A stretch of 64,000 nucleotides of DNA from CBDUQP01 sp965369385 (GTDB lineage: Bacteria; Planctomycetota; Phycisphaerae; SM23-33). The stretch covers positions 1-64,000 of the forward strand of contig CBDUQP010000001.1 of the NCBI GenBank assembly GCA_965369385.1, read 5' to 3'. Under the pieces are notes generated by a model. It was not told the origin of the DNA. It worked only from the letters and a program-made list of their open reading frames with translations, and made no database searches. A program made the translations under genes and the position numbers. Each line of letters begins with the position of its first letter. Position 1 is the stretch's first letter. Of the stretch, positions 38,217 to 46,664 are shown in pieces.

Positions 38217-39290
38217 TCAGTCCAATATCCTCCCGGCCGTCCGTATCGCCCGCGACAGCTCGCCGGCTATCTTCTCATAGGGAACGTCTAATCGCTTGAC
38301 GACTGCATATTGCTGATACTTGCTCGCCAGTGATTTTCGCACGGGCATATTGTGCGAATCGCTTTCGGCGAGCATCTTCTCCACCTGCTCGCCAAGCACG
38401 AACGCCATGAACTCGCGGGCCTCCGCAGAGTTCGGTCCGCCAGCGATGAGCGCAGCTGTGTTCGGTATGGCAAGCGTACCCGCACCGTTCTGGTCCAGCA
38501 TGTTCATGGCAATCGGCCAGCCGTTTCGCACGCCGGCGTGAACATCGTCTGTATCGGTCATGCAAATGTCGGCCTGTCCGGACGCCACCATGCGGACTGC
38601 GGTGCTGTTGCTGTCTACCAGTCGCACACCATTTGCCTTGAGAGCCTTGAGGATTTCCTCCGCGCGAGTTCTTCCGTAATGGGCGAACCAACTGGCCACA
38701 TCGCCGCCGGTTGTCCCAAACTCCGGCCGCGCCATCACGATTCTGCCCTTCCACTTGGCATCAAGCAGATCTTCGAGGCGTTTTGGAGCTTCCTTGGCAC
38801 CCACGCGTTTGGTGTTGTATGCAATTACTCTCGCCCGCATCGCGAACGCATACCAACGTCCTTGCGGATCAGCGAGTCCTTTGGGCCAGTCCTTCACGTC
38901 ATCAGATTCGTACTTCGCCAGCAGACCATCATGCCCAAGGCGTATGGTGTGGAATATCTCGCTCGACCAGAACACGTCCGCAGTCGGGGAGTCCTTCTGT
39001 GCTCGCAGACGCTGCACGAGGCCCACTGTCTTGCTCGATTCAGTATCAAACCTGGCGAGCACCTTTATGCCTGTACTGGCCTCGAATGCTGCGATGATGG
39101 GTTCTGCCACCTCCTGATCCACAGAGCAGTAGACGACAACCTGCCGCTCGTCGCCATCGGCCTTGCCGCAGCCGACCAGTCCGACAGCAGACATGAACAG
39201 CGCAATAACAATCGACGCAACAATCGTAATCGACGATATGCCAGCCGACACCTCACCACGCAGCGAGCGCCGGCAATATACATTACGCAT
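38217..39290 (-). CDS. Fe3+-type ABC transporter substrate-binding lipoprotein
   Basis: 357 residues from the ATG at 39290 (GGGAGA 8-13 bases upstream; a TTG two codons earlier is less likely). The signal ends in the lipobox LVGCGK. The mature part is a type-2 periplasmic binding fold of the FbpA/AfuA class: VVVYCSVDQEVAEPIIAAFE at the N-terminus, then DVFWSSE and GQADICMTDTDD. Related proteins bind ferric iron, thiamine or phosphonates. It lies 42 bp before the permease-NHL gene and should deliver substrate to it. The ligand cannot be fixed from sequence; classic FbpA Tyr pairs are not obvious. Confidence 0.85.
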   Translation of the reverse strand: MRNVYCRRSLRGEVSAGISSITIVASIVIALFMSAVGLVGCGKADGDERQVVVYCSVDQEVAEPIIAAFEASTGIKVLARFDTESSKTVGLVQRLRAQKDSPTADVFWSSEIFHTIRLGHDGLLAKYESDDVKDWPKGLADPQGRWYAFAMRARVIAYNTKRVGAKEAPKRLEDLLDAKWKGRIVMARPEFGTTGGDVASWFAHYGRTRAEEILKALKANGVRLVDSNSTAVRMVASGQADICMTDTDDVHAGVRNGWPIAMNMLDQNGAGTLAIPNTAALIAGGPNSAEAREFMAFVLGEQVEKMLAESDSHNMPVRKSLASKYQQYAVVKRLDVPYEKIAGELSRAIRTAGRILD

Positions 39291-39437
39291 CCGCAAATCT
39301 CCCTTCCTGCCGCGAAAGTTCGTTTCGCAGCAGTTTCGACCGAACAGTTAGATACGAACAACACCATCCACCCTTTTCTTTACATCCATCGCGAATGACT
39401 GAGATGCTTCACAGCGACAACCCATCCGCAAAAACGC

Positions 39438-41123
39438 TCAGTCACCGTCCGACCTTTTCTTTGCTTCAGCTTCGAGTTGGCTGAAGTACTTCTTCACCGA
39501 CGCTTCGTAGCGCCGGGGAATGCGGTTATCGCCTATGGCATCGGCGGCTTGTTCTTTGGCAGCGGTCACAACAATCTTGAGTTCGCGAGAGGCCTGCCCC
39601 TTTGCGTGGCGGCCCCTGAACTCCCAGCTCGCTATCGCGGGCCCGGCCTTGCGGGCATTCTTCACACGTTTTCGCTCACTTGATGTATCTTCCGGATCGC
39701 CGGTCGGCCTGGCGCCCAATCCTCGCCCCCGGCCCATTCCATCTCCATTACCATTGCCGTCCCCGTCCCCGTCCCCGCCTTCGGCCTCCATATCATCTTC
39801 ATCTTCTTCCCCCATCGAATCGGCAGCCCTGGCTATCTCGTCCAGGGCGGCCTGCGCGATCTCCATATCCTGGACCATGCCTTCCAGGCGGCTCAGTTGG
39901 TCGGCGAGACCCTCAAGGTCCTCCGGCGACACATCGTCGCCATCCTTGGCGCAGTCAGCGGCCGCGTCGCCCAGTTTTTCGCACATTTCCGACGCTCGCT
40001 GGGCATCCCTGACCTTATCCATGATCTTGTTGATCTTCTCTTCGCTCAGGCCCTGCTCACGAAGCGCCTTGCGAAGTTGACTGTCACCCATCTTTGCGGC
40101 ATCTTTGCTCAGCCCGGCTTTGGCGAGCGTGTCGGATAGTTCCTTCTGATCCTTGGATATCTTGTCGAGCTGTTTGGCCAGAGCCTGCAACTGTTTCGCC
40201 AGCGCCTCACGCTCGGCCTTGGTGAGCTTTCCGCCTGCGAGTTTCTCCGCAAGCTTGCGGGCTTCGGCGGCGGCGGTTTTGTAATCGCCTCTGGCAAGTG
40301 CGTTAATCATCTTGCGAGCCTGATCGCCCTTTCCGCTCCGCAGTTTCCGCATCTTGCTGTTGAAGTTGTCCTTTGCTCCGAAACCCTTGCGGCGGGAGTG
40401 ATCGTTTACACTGCGAGACAAATCGCCAAGTTTACGAATTACCTGGCGCCTCAGGTCCGACGGTTTCAGGAGATCAAGAGCCTTGGCAATGTCGCCTGCC
40501 TGTTCGGTCAGCGAATCATCACCGAGCTGGCTCACAACCGCCTTCACCGATGCCACCGCCTTCTTGGCATCACTGGCGGCCTTCTGCTGCTTGTCTTTGG
40601 CGCTCTTACGGGTTTCCCTTTCGGCGTCGCTGCCGAGGAGGTCCATCGAAGGAACGAACACGAATACCGCGACGACTGCGATCCATATAGTCAGACCGTA
40701 AGCCCATGCCTTCGATGGGCGAATCGGGAAATGCGGTTTGAGCTGAATGTCGGCCGCCCGCATGTGAGCCTCTTGCACGCTGGCCCGGGCGAACTGGTTG
40801 TCCACGTCAGCGAGTGAAATAGCAGTGCTGAATCGCTCACGAAGGCCCAGGCGAGTGTCTATTGCCAAGGCTGCGTCCATCTGCGAAGGACGCCTGGTCC
40901 ACCAGCGATAGGCAATGGTCGCGGCTGCGCACAGTCCCAAAACCCAGCAGACCCAAGGCACCACCACAGGTGCAGCTACCAGACGCTGAGAGAGAATACC
41001 AACCAGGGCAAACAGACCGGCCACCGTAACCACCAAAGCCGCCTGCCGAAGAAACACGTCCGCAGCCATAAACAGCCTTGCGATCCTGAGCTTACGATCA
41101 AACGCATCCGGTTTCGTGTCCAT
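39438..41123 (-). CDS. Membrane-anchored coiled-coil protein with acidic/Gly-rich tail
   Basis: 561 residues from the ATG at 41123 with a G-rich site upstream; the 78-codon longer frame is rejected. Two TMs near residues 25-75 and a third near 150 are followed by ~250 residues of Ala/Lys/Glu heptads (LTKAEREALAKQLQALAKQL). Then come an acidic block (EEDEDDMEAEGGDG) and a GDGDGNGNGDGMGRGRG low-complexity linker, and a basic helical end. No enzyme motif. It resembles the coiled-coil membrane proteins (DUF4175-like) that begin MoxR/VWA clusters in planctomycetes. It is the first gene of the minus-strand array and is divergent from the alkaline phosphatase gene across 219 bp, where promoters for both should lie. 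Confidence 0.65.
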   Translation of the reverse strand: MDTKPDAFDRKLRIARLFMAADVFLRQAALVVTVAGLFALVGILSQRLVAAPVVVPWVCWVLGLCAAATIAYRWWTRRPSQMDAALAIDTRLGLRERFSTAISLADVDNQFARASVQEAHMRAADIQLKPHFPIRPSKAWAYGLTIWIAVVAVFVFVPSMDLLGSDAERETRKSAKDKQQKAASDAKKAVASVKAVVSQLGDDSLTEQAGDIAKALDLLKPSDLRRQVIRKLGDLSRSVNDHSRRKGFGAKDNFNSKMRKLRSGKGDQARKMINALARGDYKTAAAEARKLAEKLAGGKLTKAEREALAKQLQALAKQLDKISKDQKELSDTLAKAGLSKDAAKMGDSQLRKALREQGLSEEKINKIMDKVRDAQRASEMCEKLGDAAADCAKDGDDVSPEDLEGLADQLSRLEGMVQDMEIAQAALDEIARAADSMGEEDEDDMEAEGGDGDGDGNGNGDGMGRGRGLGARPTGDPEDTSSERKRVKNARKAGPAIASWEFRGRHAKGQASRELKIVVTAAKEQAADAIGDNRIPRRYEASVKKYFSQLEAEAKKRSDGD

Positions 41124-41342
41124 AAGTAACCCCACAATGCCACAATGACAGTTGTTACTGCTATTTTGCCCAAAAAGGCTCTGTTTTGCAATGCTCAACC
41201 GCTTCAATGGCAAGGCTCTAAAAAAGAGGCATAACAGCACCTTGGAGATCGCCCGCGCAAACCTTATTATGGAATAACAATTGTGACTTGTCGCCGAGTG
41301 ACAAGATTCACACCAACCCAGCAAAGATTGCAAAGGACAAAC

Positions 41343-42782
41343 ATGATATTCCGCCAAACGTCGCGCCGATTCGTTCTAGTTGCTCTTGTAGCCCTTTGTG
41401 TTTTCCTGCCTGCCTGCCTGCCTGCACCCCAGCCGCAGCCGCAGGCCAAATACATATTCTACGTAATCGGCGACGGCATGGGCCCAAGCCAGGTGGAAGC
41501 GGCTGAGCGTTTCATACAGGCACGCCCCGAAATGAGCGGCCGCGACGACTACGTGTATCCAAAACTGGCGATGAACCTGCTGCCGCACTCCGGCACGTGC
41601 ACTACACACTCAAACAACAGTGCCGTAACCGACTCAGCAGCTGCCGGTACCGCGCTTGCCTGCGGAGTGAAGACCGACGGAGGCGTAATGGCCATGAGGC
41701 CGGACCGAAAAACCCCCGTGCCGTCAATTGCTCACGTCCTGAAGAAGAACGGCTATCGAATCGGCATAATCTCGACAGCCGAAATTGATCACGCCACCCC
41801 CGGCGTTTTCTATGCTCACGAGCCAAGCCGCGGCAATTACTACGAAATCGCCACAACAATCGGCAAGACGGGCTTTGAATACTTCGCGGGCGTCGGCTGC
41901 GAAAGCGCGTTACCACACCGCCTGAAAGGCCGCCCCAGCCCGTTTGAAGTCATCCGCGCCGACGGCTACACCGTCTGCCGCACTATGGATGAGCTTCGCA
42001 AAGTGCAGACAGGCAACCGTCGCGTGGCATGCGCACTGAACGTTCCCTGGGAGATCGACCGCAAGGCGAACGACCCCCGACTCGTTCACATGGTGCGCGA
42101 AGGCATTCGCCTGCTGGGCACCGACAAAAACTTCTTCATGATGATCGAGGGCGGCAGGATAGACTGGTCATGCCACGAGAATGACGGAGCGTCGACCGTT
42201 CTTGAAACAATCGCCATGGACGAAGTGATCCAGGAACTGATCACCTTCTATATGAAGCACCCCACCGAAACGCTGATCGTGGTGACTGCCGATCACGAGA
42301 CGGGCGGGATGCAGCTGGCTGGCGACAAGCACGCCGAGGCTCGCCGGATATTGCCGCGTCAGAAGATACTGGCTGAACACACAGCCCCGATACTCAAGAA
42401 GCTTCGAGCTAAGAAACTGCCTGCGGACAAGGCAATCGTTGAACTCGATAAGATCTTCGGTTTCGGCAAGCTCACGCCCGAAGAGCACAAACTGCTCGCC
42501 GACACCTGGACAGCCACGCTCTCAGGCGACCCGAAGACAAAGAGCAAATTCAAGAGCATGTACGGCCGTTACGATCCGGTCGAAATCCTCTGCACGCGAT
42601 TCATGAACAGGAAGGCGGGAATCGCCTGGCGAACCTTCGGCCACAGCGCCACGCCGGTTCCCGTCAGAGCAGTCGGCGTTGGCGCCAAGGCCTTCGCGGG
42701 CAGAACCGACAACACCGACCTGCCCCGCCTGATCCTGAAAGCCGCCAACATAAGCGAAGCCAACCTGGCAAAACGTAAGTAG
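41343..42782 (+). CDS. Alkaline phosphatase, lipoprotein form
   Basis: 479 residues from the ATG at 41343 (AAAGGA 7-12 bases upstream). The signal carries a lipobox (FLPACLP), then a short Pro/Gln linker. Alkaline phosphatase motifs: metal-binding GDGMGPSQ, nucleophile Ser in TDSAAAGTALACG, metal ligands DHETGGM and the late His in HSATPVP. It hydrolyses phosphate monoesters outside the inner membrane. The overall length is usual for the PhoA superfamily. No Pho box was recognised upstream. The gene is monocistronic, followed by repeat-rich DNA. Confidence 0.95.
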   Translation: MIFRQTSRRFVLVALVALCVFLPACLPAPQPQPQAKYIFYVIGDGMGPSQVEAAERFIQARPEMSGRDDYVYPKLAMNLLPHSGTCTTHSNNSAVTDSAAAGTALACGVKTDGGVMAMRPDRKTPVPSIAHVLKKNGYRIGIISTAEIDHATPGVFYAHEPSRGNYYEIATTIGKTGFEYFAGVGCESALPHRLKGRPSPFEVIRADGYTVCRTMDELRKVQTGNRRVACALNVPWEIDRKANDPRLVHMVREGIRLLGTDKNFFMMIEGGRIDWSCHENDGASTVLETIAMDEVIQELITFYMKHPTETLIVVTADHETGGMQLAGDKHAEARRILPRQKILAEHTAPILKKLRAKKLPADKAIVELDKIFGFGKLTPEEHKLLADTWTATLSGDPKTKSKFKSMYGRYDPVEILCTRFMNRKAGIAWRTFGHSATPVPVRAVGVGAKAFAGRTDNTDLPRLILKAANISEANLAKRK

Positions 42783-42896
42783 GCTGAATGCACAGTTGAA
42801 GCGAGAATTGGGACTGTCCCGTTGTCGGGCCTGCCCGCCGTGGCGGGGACTGTCCCCAATGGCACTGCCATCTGTTTTGGTTGTTTTTGGTCGTCC

Positions 42897-43211
42897 GGGC
42901 CGAAGGTCCGATGGGCAGTAAGCCGGGGTGTGACCGACCAACGGGAGGGAACCCCCGGAATAGATCCCCCAAAACTTCAGAACCCCGATAGGGGTGGCCA
43001 GAGAAGCTTAACAGCGAGTTGGATGCCTGATAACTGGGCAACTCTTGTGCCAATTATTCCTGTCAATTCGCAAGTCAGCATCTCCCCCCCGGCCCTTCGG
43101 GACGGGGAGTATAGAGATCTGTATCCGGGGGCTGCACCGCGACTTACGTCGCGGCTAACCCCCGGCGTCGAAGATCCCGATACACATCGGGGCCCATCGG
43201 ACCTTCGGCCC
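42897..43211. repeat. Dispersed inverted-repeat element, copy 1 (MITE-like, 315 bp)
   Basis: The ends are 19-bp perfect inverted repeats (GGGCCGAAGGTCCGATGGG at 42897-42915 and its complement at 43193-43211). Inside are a conserved block containing GGGCAACTCTTGTGCCAATT and a large hairpin (CCGGGGG ... CCGCGAC-TTAC-GTCGCGG ... CCCCCGG). Close relatives occur at 45148-45430, 46405-46580 and 54501-54627. No coding frame with a ribosome site. Two GGGACTGTCCC palindromes precede it at about 42810-42857. This explains most of the 683-bp gap between the phosphatase and the next gene. Confidence 0.75.
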
Positions 43212-43465
43212 TGACGACAGAAACTACGGCAGCCACGCTCAACGAACGCCTTCAGGATTTCTGCCGGAAACCTAGCTAAACGCATTCGATCTTAATACGG
43301 CCTCTTTAGGCATGGCACTGGTTACAGGCCGGACACTCATCACGATTAGGGCTCCCTCACCCGCACACCGCCGGCGAGAGACTTTCTTTTATGGAAACCG
43401 CATGGTCGATGGGTTAATCTGAAGTCTTCTGAAAAGGGATCAGCCGCAGAAAGGAAGATGGCAAC

Positions 43466-45040
43466 ATGGGAGATAAACCACGTAAGAAACGCAAGTGGCT
43501 CAGGCGGATTGTTATCGCGATTGTCGTGCTGACGATTATCCTCGGCAGCGTGTGGGGATACTGGGCATACCAGTGCGCCTGCGCCGAAGCCGAAATCCAG
43601 GCATACCTCGACGAATGCCGCAAAGCAGGCCTCCCAGTTGACGATGATGACTTTCAGGCTACACCAATGCCCGATGAGGAGAACCTTGCTGTCATCTTCA
43701 CCAATGCGGGCAAGAGCATCCCGACCAGCAGAAAGCAAAGGAATCTCCTGTTCCAATGGCGAAGAAGAGGGGTCGCCGAATACCTCGCTGTCTACCAGGC
43801 GTTAATCGCCGCCAATTCCAAAACGTTTGACATTCTCGCCAAATCAGAGGGATGCAGCGGCGTTGACTGGGGCTTCCAGATGCCACGCGAGCGGGAGGAC
43901 AACCAAATGCCGGGGCGTCTGGCGATGAGGCTCGGAAGATTCCTTGGCGTGTCGGCGATATGCCACCATGCAAAAGGCAATGACGCCAGAGCCGTGGAGA
44001 GCCTGCATTATTCGCTCTCTCTTGCTGACGCAGTTCGCCAATACCCGTCAACCGTCACATCGCACCTCGCCTACGCGATTGAGGAAATGATGTGTCGCGC
44101 CATCCAGCACATTATGGCAGACCTTAATGTGGGACAATCAACGCGAACCGAAAAGTCTCAGCCTGCCCCCAAAGCCGCAGTCAAAAGGCTGATAGCAAAT
44201 CTACTGGTCGATCAAGATATAAGGCGATGCTACGCCCGCACATTACACGTCGAACGTATGTGGCAATTGGGCATGCTGCGTCACTTCTATGAGAATCTTG
44301 ATGAACTTTCAGATGCTTATCGGCACACAGGCTTCTTGCAATCTTCTCCAAAGACCTGGTGGACAAAGCTATTGGCGTTGGTCGGAAACGAACGCCCTTC
44401 ATCCGGATATCTGGCTAGCCTGTGGTTCAAACCGGAACAATCGCGGGCTATGCTCAAGCTAATGAAGCGCACAGACTTGCATGCAGAGGCATTGAGCCAG
44501 CCTAACTGGCAACTGGCCTGCGCTCATGTGCCTGAGTTCTCGTATTCCACCCCATCGGGAGATGATATCAAACGGAGAGGTATCAGCATAATGATGTCGG
44601 CGTATGCAGTACGACCAGATGACTTGCGGTTTGTATTTAGGACCATTGCACAGCGTCGCCTGACCGCTACTGCACTGGCAGTTCGGCTTTATGAGATTGA
44701 CCATGGCAAACGCCCGGCGAAGCTGGAGCTGCTGGTCCCCAAATACCTGCCCGCAGTGCCCGACGACCCGTTCGCTCCCGTCGGAACGCCGCTGCAATAC
44801 CGCCCCAACGCAAAGCATCCCATGCTTTACAGCCTCGGGCCGAACACCAAAGATGATGCCGGAGCGATGAGGCCAAAGGGCAAATCATGGGATGACGGCC
44901 CGTTCGACATCTGCGTATTCCTTGACGGATGGGATCCAAGAGAAGACATCCCTCTTGATCCCACAACCACTCAACCGGCTCAACAGTCCGGGCCATCATT
45001 CACGGGCATGCCGCCTGCTCCTGGCTCCACGCCCAAATAG
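43466..45040 (+). CDS. Planctomycete-type membrane protein of unknown function
   Basis: 524 residues. A basic N-terminus (MGDKPRKKRKWLRRI) precedes one TM (VIAIVVLTIILGSVWGYWAY), so the rest faces the periplasm. The body is helical with no enzyme signature. The last ~130 residues contain LTATALAVRLYEIDHGKRPA and DPFAPVGTPLQYR, then YSLGPNTKDDAG. This resembles the end of type II pseudopilin-like proteins that are very common in planctomycetes. I infer a phylum-specific envelope protein; no function proposed. The start at 43466 has GGAAG 8-12 bases upstream. Isolated between two repeat-rich gaps. Confidence 0.75.
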   Translation: MGDKPRKKRKWLRRIVIAIVVLTIILGSVWGYWAYQCACAEAEIQAYLDECRKAGLPVDDDDFQATPMPDEENLAVIFTNAGKSIPTSRKQRNLLFQWRRRGVAEYLAVYQALIAANSKTFDILAKSEGCSGVDWGFQMPREREDNQMPGRLAMRLGRFLGVSAICHHAKGNDARAVESLHYSLSLADAVRQYPSTVTSHLAYAIEEMMCRAIQHIMADLNVGQSTRTEKSQPAPKAAVKRLIANLLVDQDIRRCYARTLHVERMWQLGMLRHFYENLDELSDAYRHTGFLQSSPKTWWTKLLALVGNERPSSGYLASLWFKPEQSRAMLKLMKRTDLHAEALSQPNWQLACAHVPEFSYSTPSGDDIKRRGISIMMSAYAVRPDDLRFVFRTIAQRRLTATALAVRLYEIDHGKRPAKLELLVPKYLPAVPDDPFAPVGTPLQYRPNAKHPMLYSLGPNTKDDAGAMRPKGKSWDDGPFDICVFLDGWDPREDIPLDPTTTQPAQQSGPSFTGMPPAPGSTPK

Positions 45041-45088
45041 TGCATCAAACGCAAAAACGGGACTGGCTCCAATGGCACTGCCGTCTGG

Positions 45089-45128
45089 TTTGGTTGTTTA
45101 GTCGTTTGGTTGTTTGGTCGTTTGGTTT
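45089..45128. repeat. 16-bp tandem repeat, 2.5 units
   Basis: TTTGGTTGTTTAGTCG is followed directly by TTTGGTTGTTTGGTCG and then TTTGGTTT. A single related unit is present just before copy 1 of the dispersed element (about 42873-42893), so the unit belongs to the flank of that element and has been amplified here. Confidence 0.7.
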
Positions 45129-45147
45129 AACCCCAACGGGGTGGCAA

Positions 45148-45430
45148 GCAGTTAGCCGGGGTTGAGCGAAGCGAGCCCCCGGAATAGAGCTCAAAAAACA
45201 TCAGAACCCCGAAGGGGCCTGCCCGCCGGATGAGGAGGGTGGCAAGAGAAGTGTTTGCGTCGCATTGAGGTTCGAATCGGGCAACTCTTGTGCCAATTAT
45301 TCGTGTCAATTCGCAAGTCAGCATCTCCCCCCGGCCCTTCGGGACGGGGAGTATAGAGATCTGTATCCGGGGGCTGCACCGCGACTTACGTCGCGGCTGA
45401 CCCCCGGCTAACTGCCCATCGGACCTTCGG
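45148..45430. repeat. Dispersed inverted-repeat element, copy 2
   Basis: Contains nearly identical versions of the copy-1 core (GGGCAACTCTTGTGCCAATT, the GTCAATTCGCAAGTCAGCAT block and the CCGCGAC-TTAC-GTCGCGG hairpin). Its inner inverted repeat is GCAGTTAGCCGGGG (45148-45161) with the complement at 45402-45415. The right end reads CCCATCGGACCTTCGGCCC as in copy 1; the left outermost bases are replaced. Lies between the membrane-protein gene and tRNA-His. Confidence 0.75.
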
Positions 45431-45513
45431 CCCGAACAACACAAAACGGCAAGAACAGACGGCAATGCCATTGATAGCAGTCCCCGTTTTGCCCAAAAGT
45501 TTGTCGAGGGCTA

Positions 45514-45542
45514 TTGACGCATCGGTGGTGCATCTGTATAGT
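45514..45542 (+). promoter_or_regulatory. Sigma-70 type promoter of tRNA-His
   Basis: TTGACG (45514-45519), 17-bp spacer, TATAGT (45537-45542), placing the start about 22 bp before the tRNA. A near-consensus housekeeping promoter. Confidence 0.75.
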
Positions 45543-45571
45543 ATTTCGCTCCGCCGATTGGCGGGGATTAT

Positions 45572-45645
45572 GGTGGCTATAGCTCAGTTGGTAGAGCACC
45601 GCGTTGTGGTCGCGGGGGTCGCGGGTTCAAGCCCCGTTAGCCACC
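45572..45645 (+). tRNA. tRNA-His (GTG anticodon)
   Basis: Acceptor stem GTGGCTA (45573-45579) pairs with TAGCCAC (45638-45644), with the extra 5' G (45572) facing the discriminator C (45645), the hallmark of tRNA-His. D-loop AGCTCAGTTGGTAGAGC, anticodon GTG in GTTGTGGTC, and T-loop GGGTTCAAGCCC are all present. CCA is not encoded. Confidence 0.95.
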
Positions 45646-45648
45646 CTG

Positions 45649-45684
45649 AAGGGCCTGGAAGCGAGAGTTTTCAGGCCCTTTCTT
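45649..45684 (+). terminator. Intrinsic terminator of tRNA-His
   Basis: AAGGGCCTG (45649-45657) and CAGGCCCTT (45672-45680) make a perfect 9-bp stem with a 14-base loop, followed by TCTTT. It overlaps the 3' end of the convergent pflA gene (stop at 45671). Confidence 0.8.
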
Positions 45685-46405
45685 TATGCGCAAGTAACAG
45701 CGACTCAAGAAGTTGCTGAAGCTCGGTCATCCTATCCGAATCAGCCGCCCGAACATCTGCCAGAGGATATTCACGCCCCAACTGCTCCCATTTGCCCCTC
45801 GCCATCGCGTGGTAAGCCAGCAGTTCGGCCTTGGCCAGGGTGCCCGCACCGGCCAGGAGTCCTGCCAGCATGCGGATATCAGCTTCATTATCATTCAGGC
45901 CGGGAACTATCACCTGACGCACCCAAAGCGGGATTCCCCGTCCGCACACTACCGCCATAAACTCCAGCGCCGTCGACAACTCCCCGCCCGACAACTCCTT
46001 GTAACGCTGCGGATCGGCGTGTTTTATGTCCAGAATCACCAAACGGGTATAGTCCAGCACCCGCTGAACGTCGGCGTCCAAACGATAGCCAGCAGTATCC
46101 ACTGCTGTGTGAATGCCCTCGGCCTGACAGAGTCTCAGCACATCGGCTGCGAATTGCGCCTGCATCAGCGGCTCGCCGCCAGACAGCGTCACGCCGCCCT
46201 TTTCGCCGAAATACCTGCGATACTTCATCACGCGACTGAGCACATCGGCTGCCGTCATCTCCTTGCCGCCTCGCGGATCCCATGTGTCGGGATTGTGACA
46301 GTACTGGCACCTCAGCGGGCAACCCTGTAGGAAAACCACGCACCGCAGGCCTGGCCCGTCAAGGGCACCAAGCGTCTCCACAGAATGCACGCGGCCGGTG
46401 GTCAT
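45671..46405 (-). CDS. pflA: Pyruvate formate-lyase activating enzyme (radical SAM)
   Basis: 244 residues from an ATG at 46405 with AGGAA about 8 bases upstream. The radical SAM cluster motif is CPLRCQYC (CX3CX2C), followed by the GGE motif (TLSGGEPLMQ). The N-terminal DGPGLRCVVFLQGCPL is the standard PFL-activase opening. Using a 4Fe-4S cluster and SAM it abstracts a hydrogen to place the glycyl radical on PflB. Full length for the family. It is downstream of pflB on the same strand, separated by 259 bp that contain a dispersed repeat copy, so it may need its own promoter or read-through. Confidence 0.95.
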   Translation of the reverse strand: MTTGRVHSVETLGALDGPGLRCVVFLQGCPLRCQYCHNPDTWDPRGGKEMTAADVLSRVMKYRRYFGEKGGVTLSGGEPLMQAQFAADVLRLCQAEGIHTAVDTAGYRLDADVQRVLDYTRLVILDIKHADPQRYKELSGGELSTALEFMAVVCGRGIPLWVRQVIVPGLNDNEADIRMLAGLLAGAGTLAKAELLAYHAMARGKWEQLGREYPLADVRAADSDRMTELQQLLESLLLAHKERA

Positions 46406-46580
46406 GTCATTTCCTAATTACTGGGCGACACTTGAGGCAACTGTTCGTGTTAATCCGCAGGCACACATCTCCTCCTGCCCCTTCGGGGCGGGACTTTCTG
46501 GGGGCGTATTTGTCCGGGGGCTGCGCCGCGATAAACCCCGCGGCTTACCCCCGGCTAACTGCCCATCGGACCTTCGGCCC
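46405..46580. repeat. Dispersed inverted-repeat element, partial copy 3 (between pflB and pflA)
   Basis: Carries the right half of the element: an altered version of the GGGCAACTCTTGTGCC block at the left, a CCGGGGG-CTGCG-CCGCG...CGCGG-CTTA-CCCCCGG double hairpin at about 46515-46553, and the end CCCATCGGACCTTCGGCCC (46562-46580). The hairpin arms differ from copies 1 and 2 but still pair. The left end is missing. Confidence 0.65.
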
Positions 46581-46664
46581 GAACGACAACAACCGGCAAA
46601 CAAGAGACAACAACAACTGCGATGACAACAACAACGAGGACACTGAATGCGATTGCCCTGTCCC

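Noticed and set aside
42822..43214. Open frame across dispersed element copy 1
   Set aside because: Open only because of GC-rich palindromes; similar sequence in other copies is interrupted, and there is no ribosome site.
45571..45645. tRNA-His as an integration site for a genomic island
   Set aside because: No integrase and no direct repeat of the tRNA 3' end were seen in the window.
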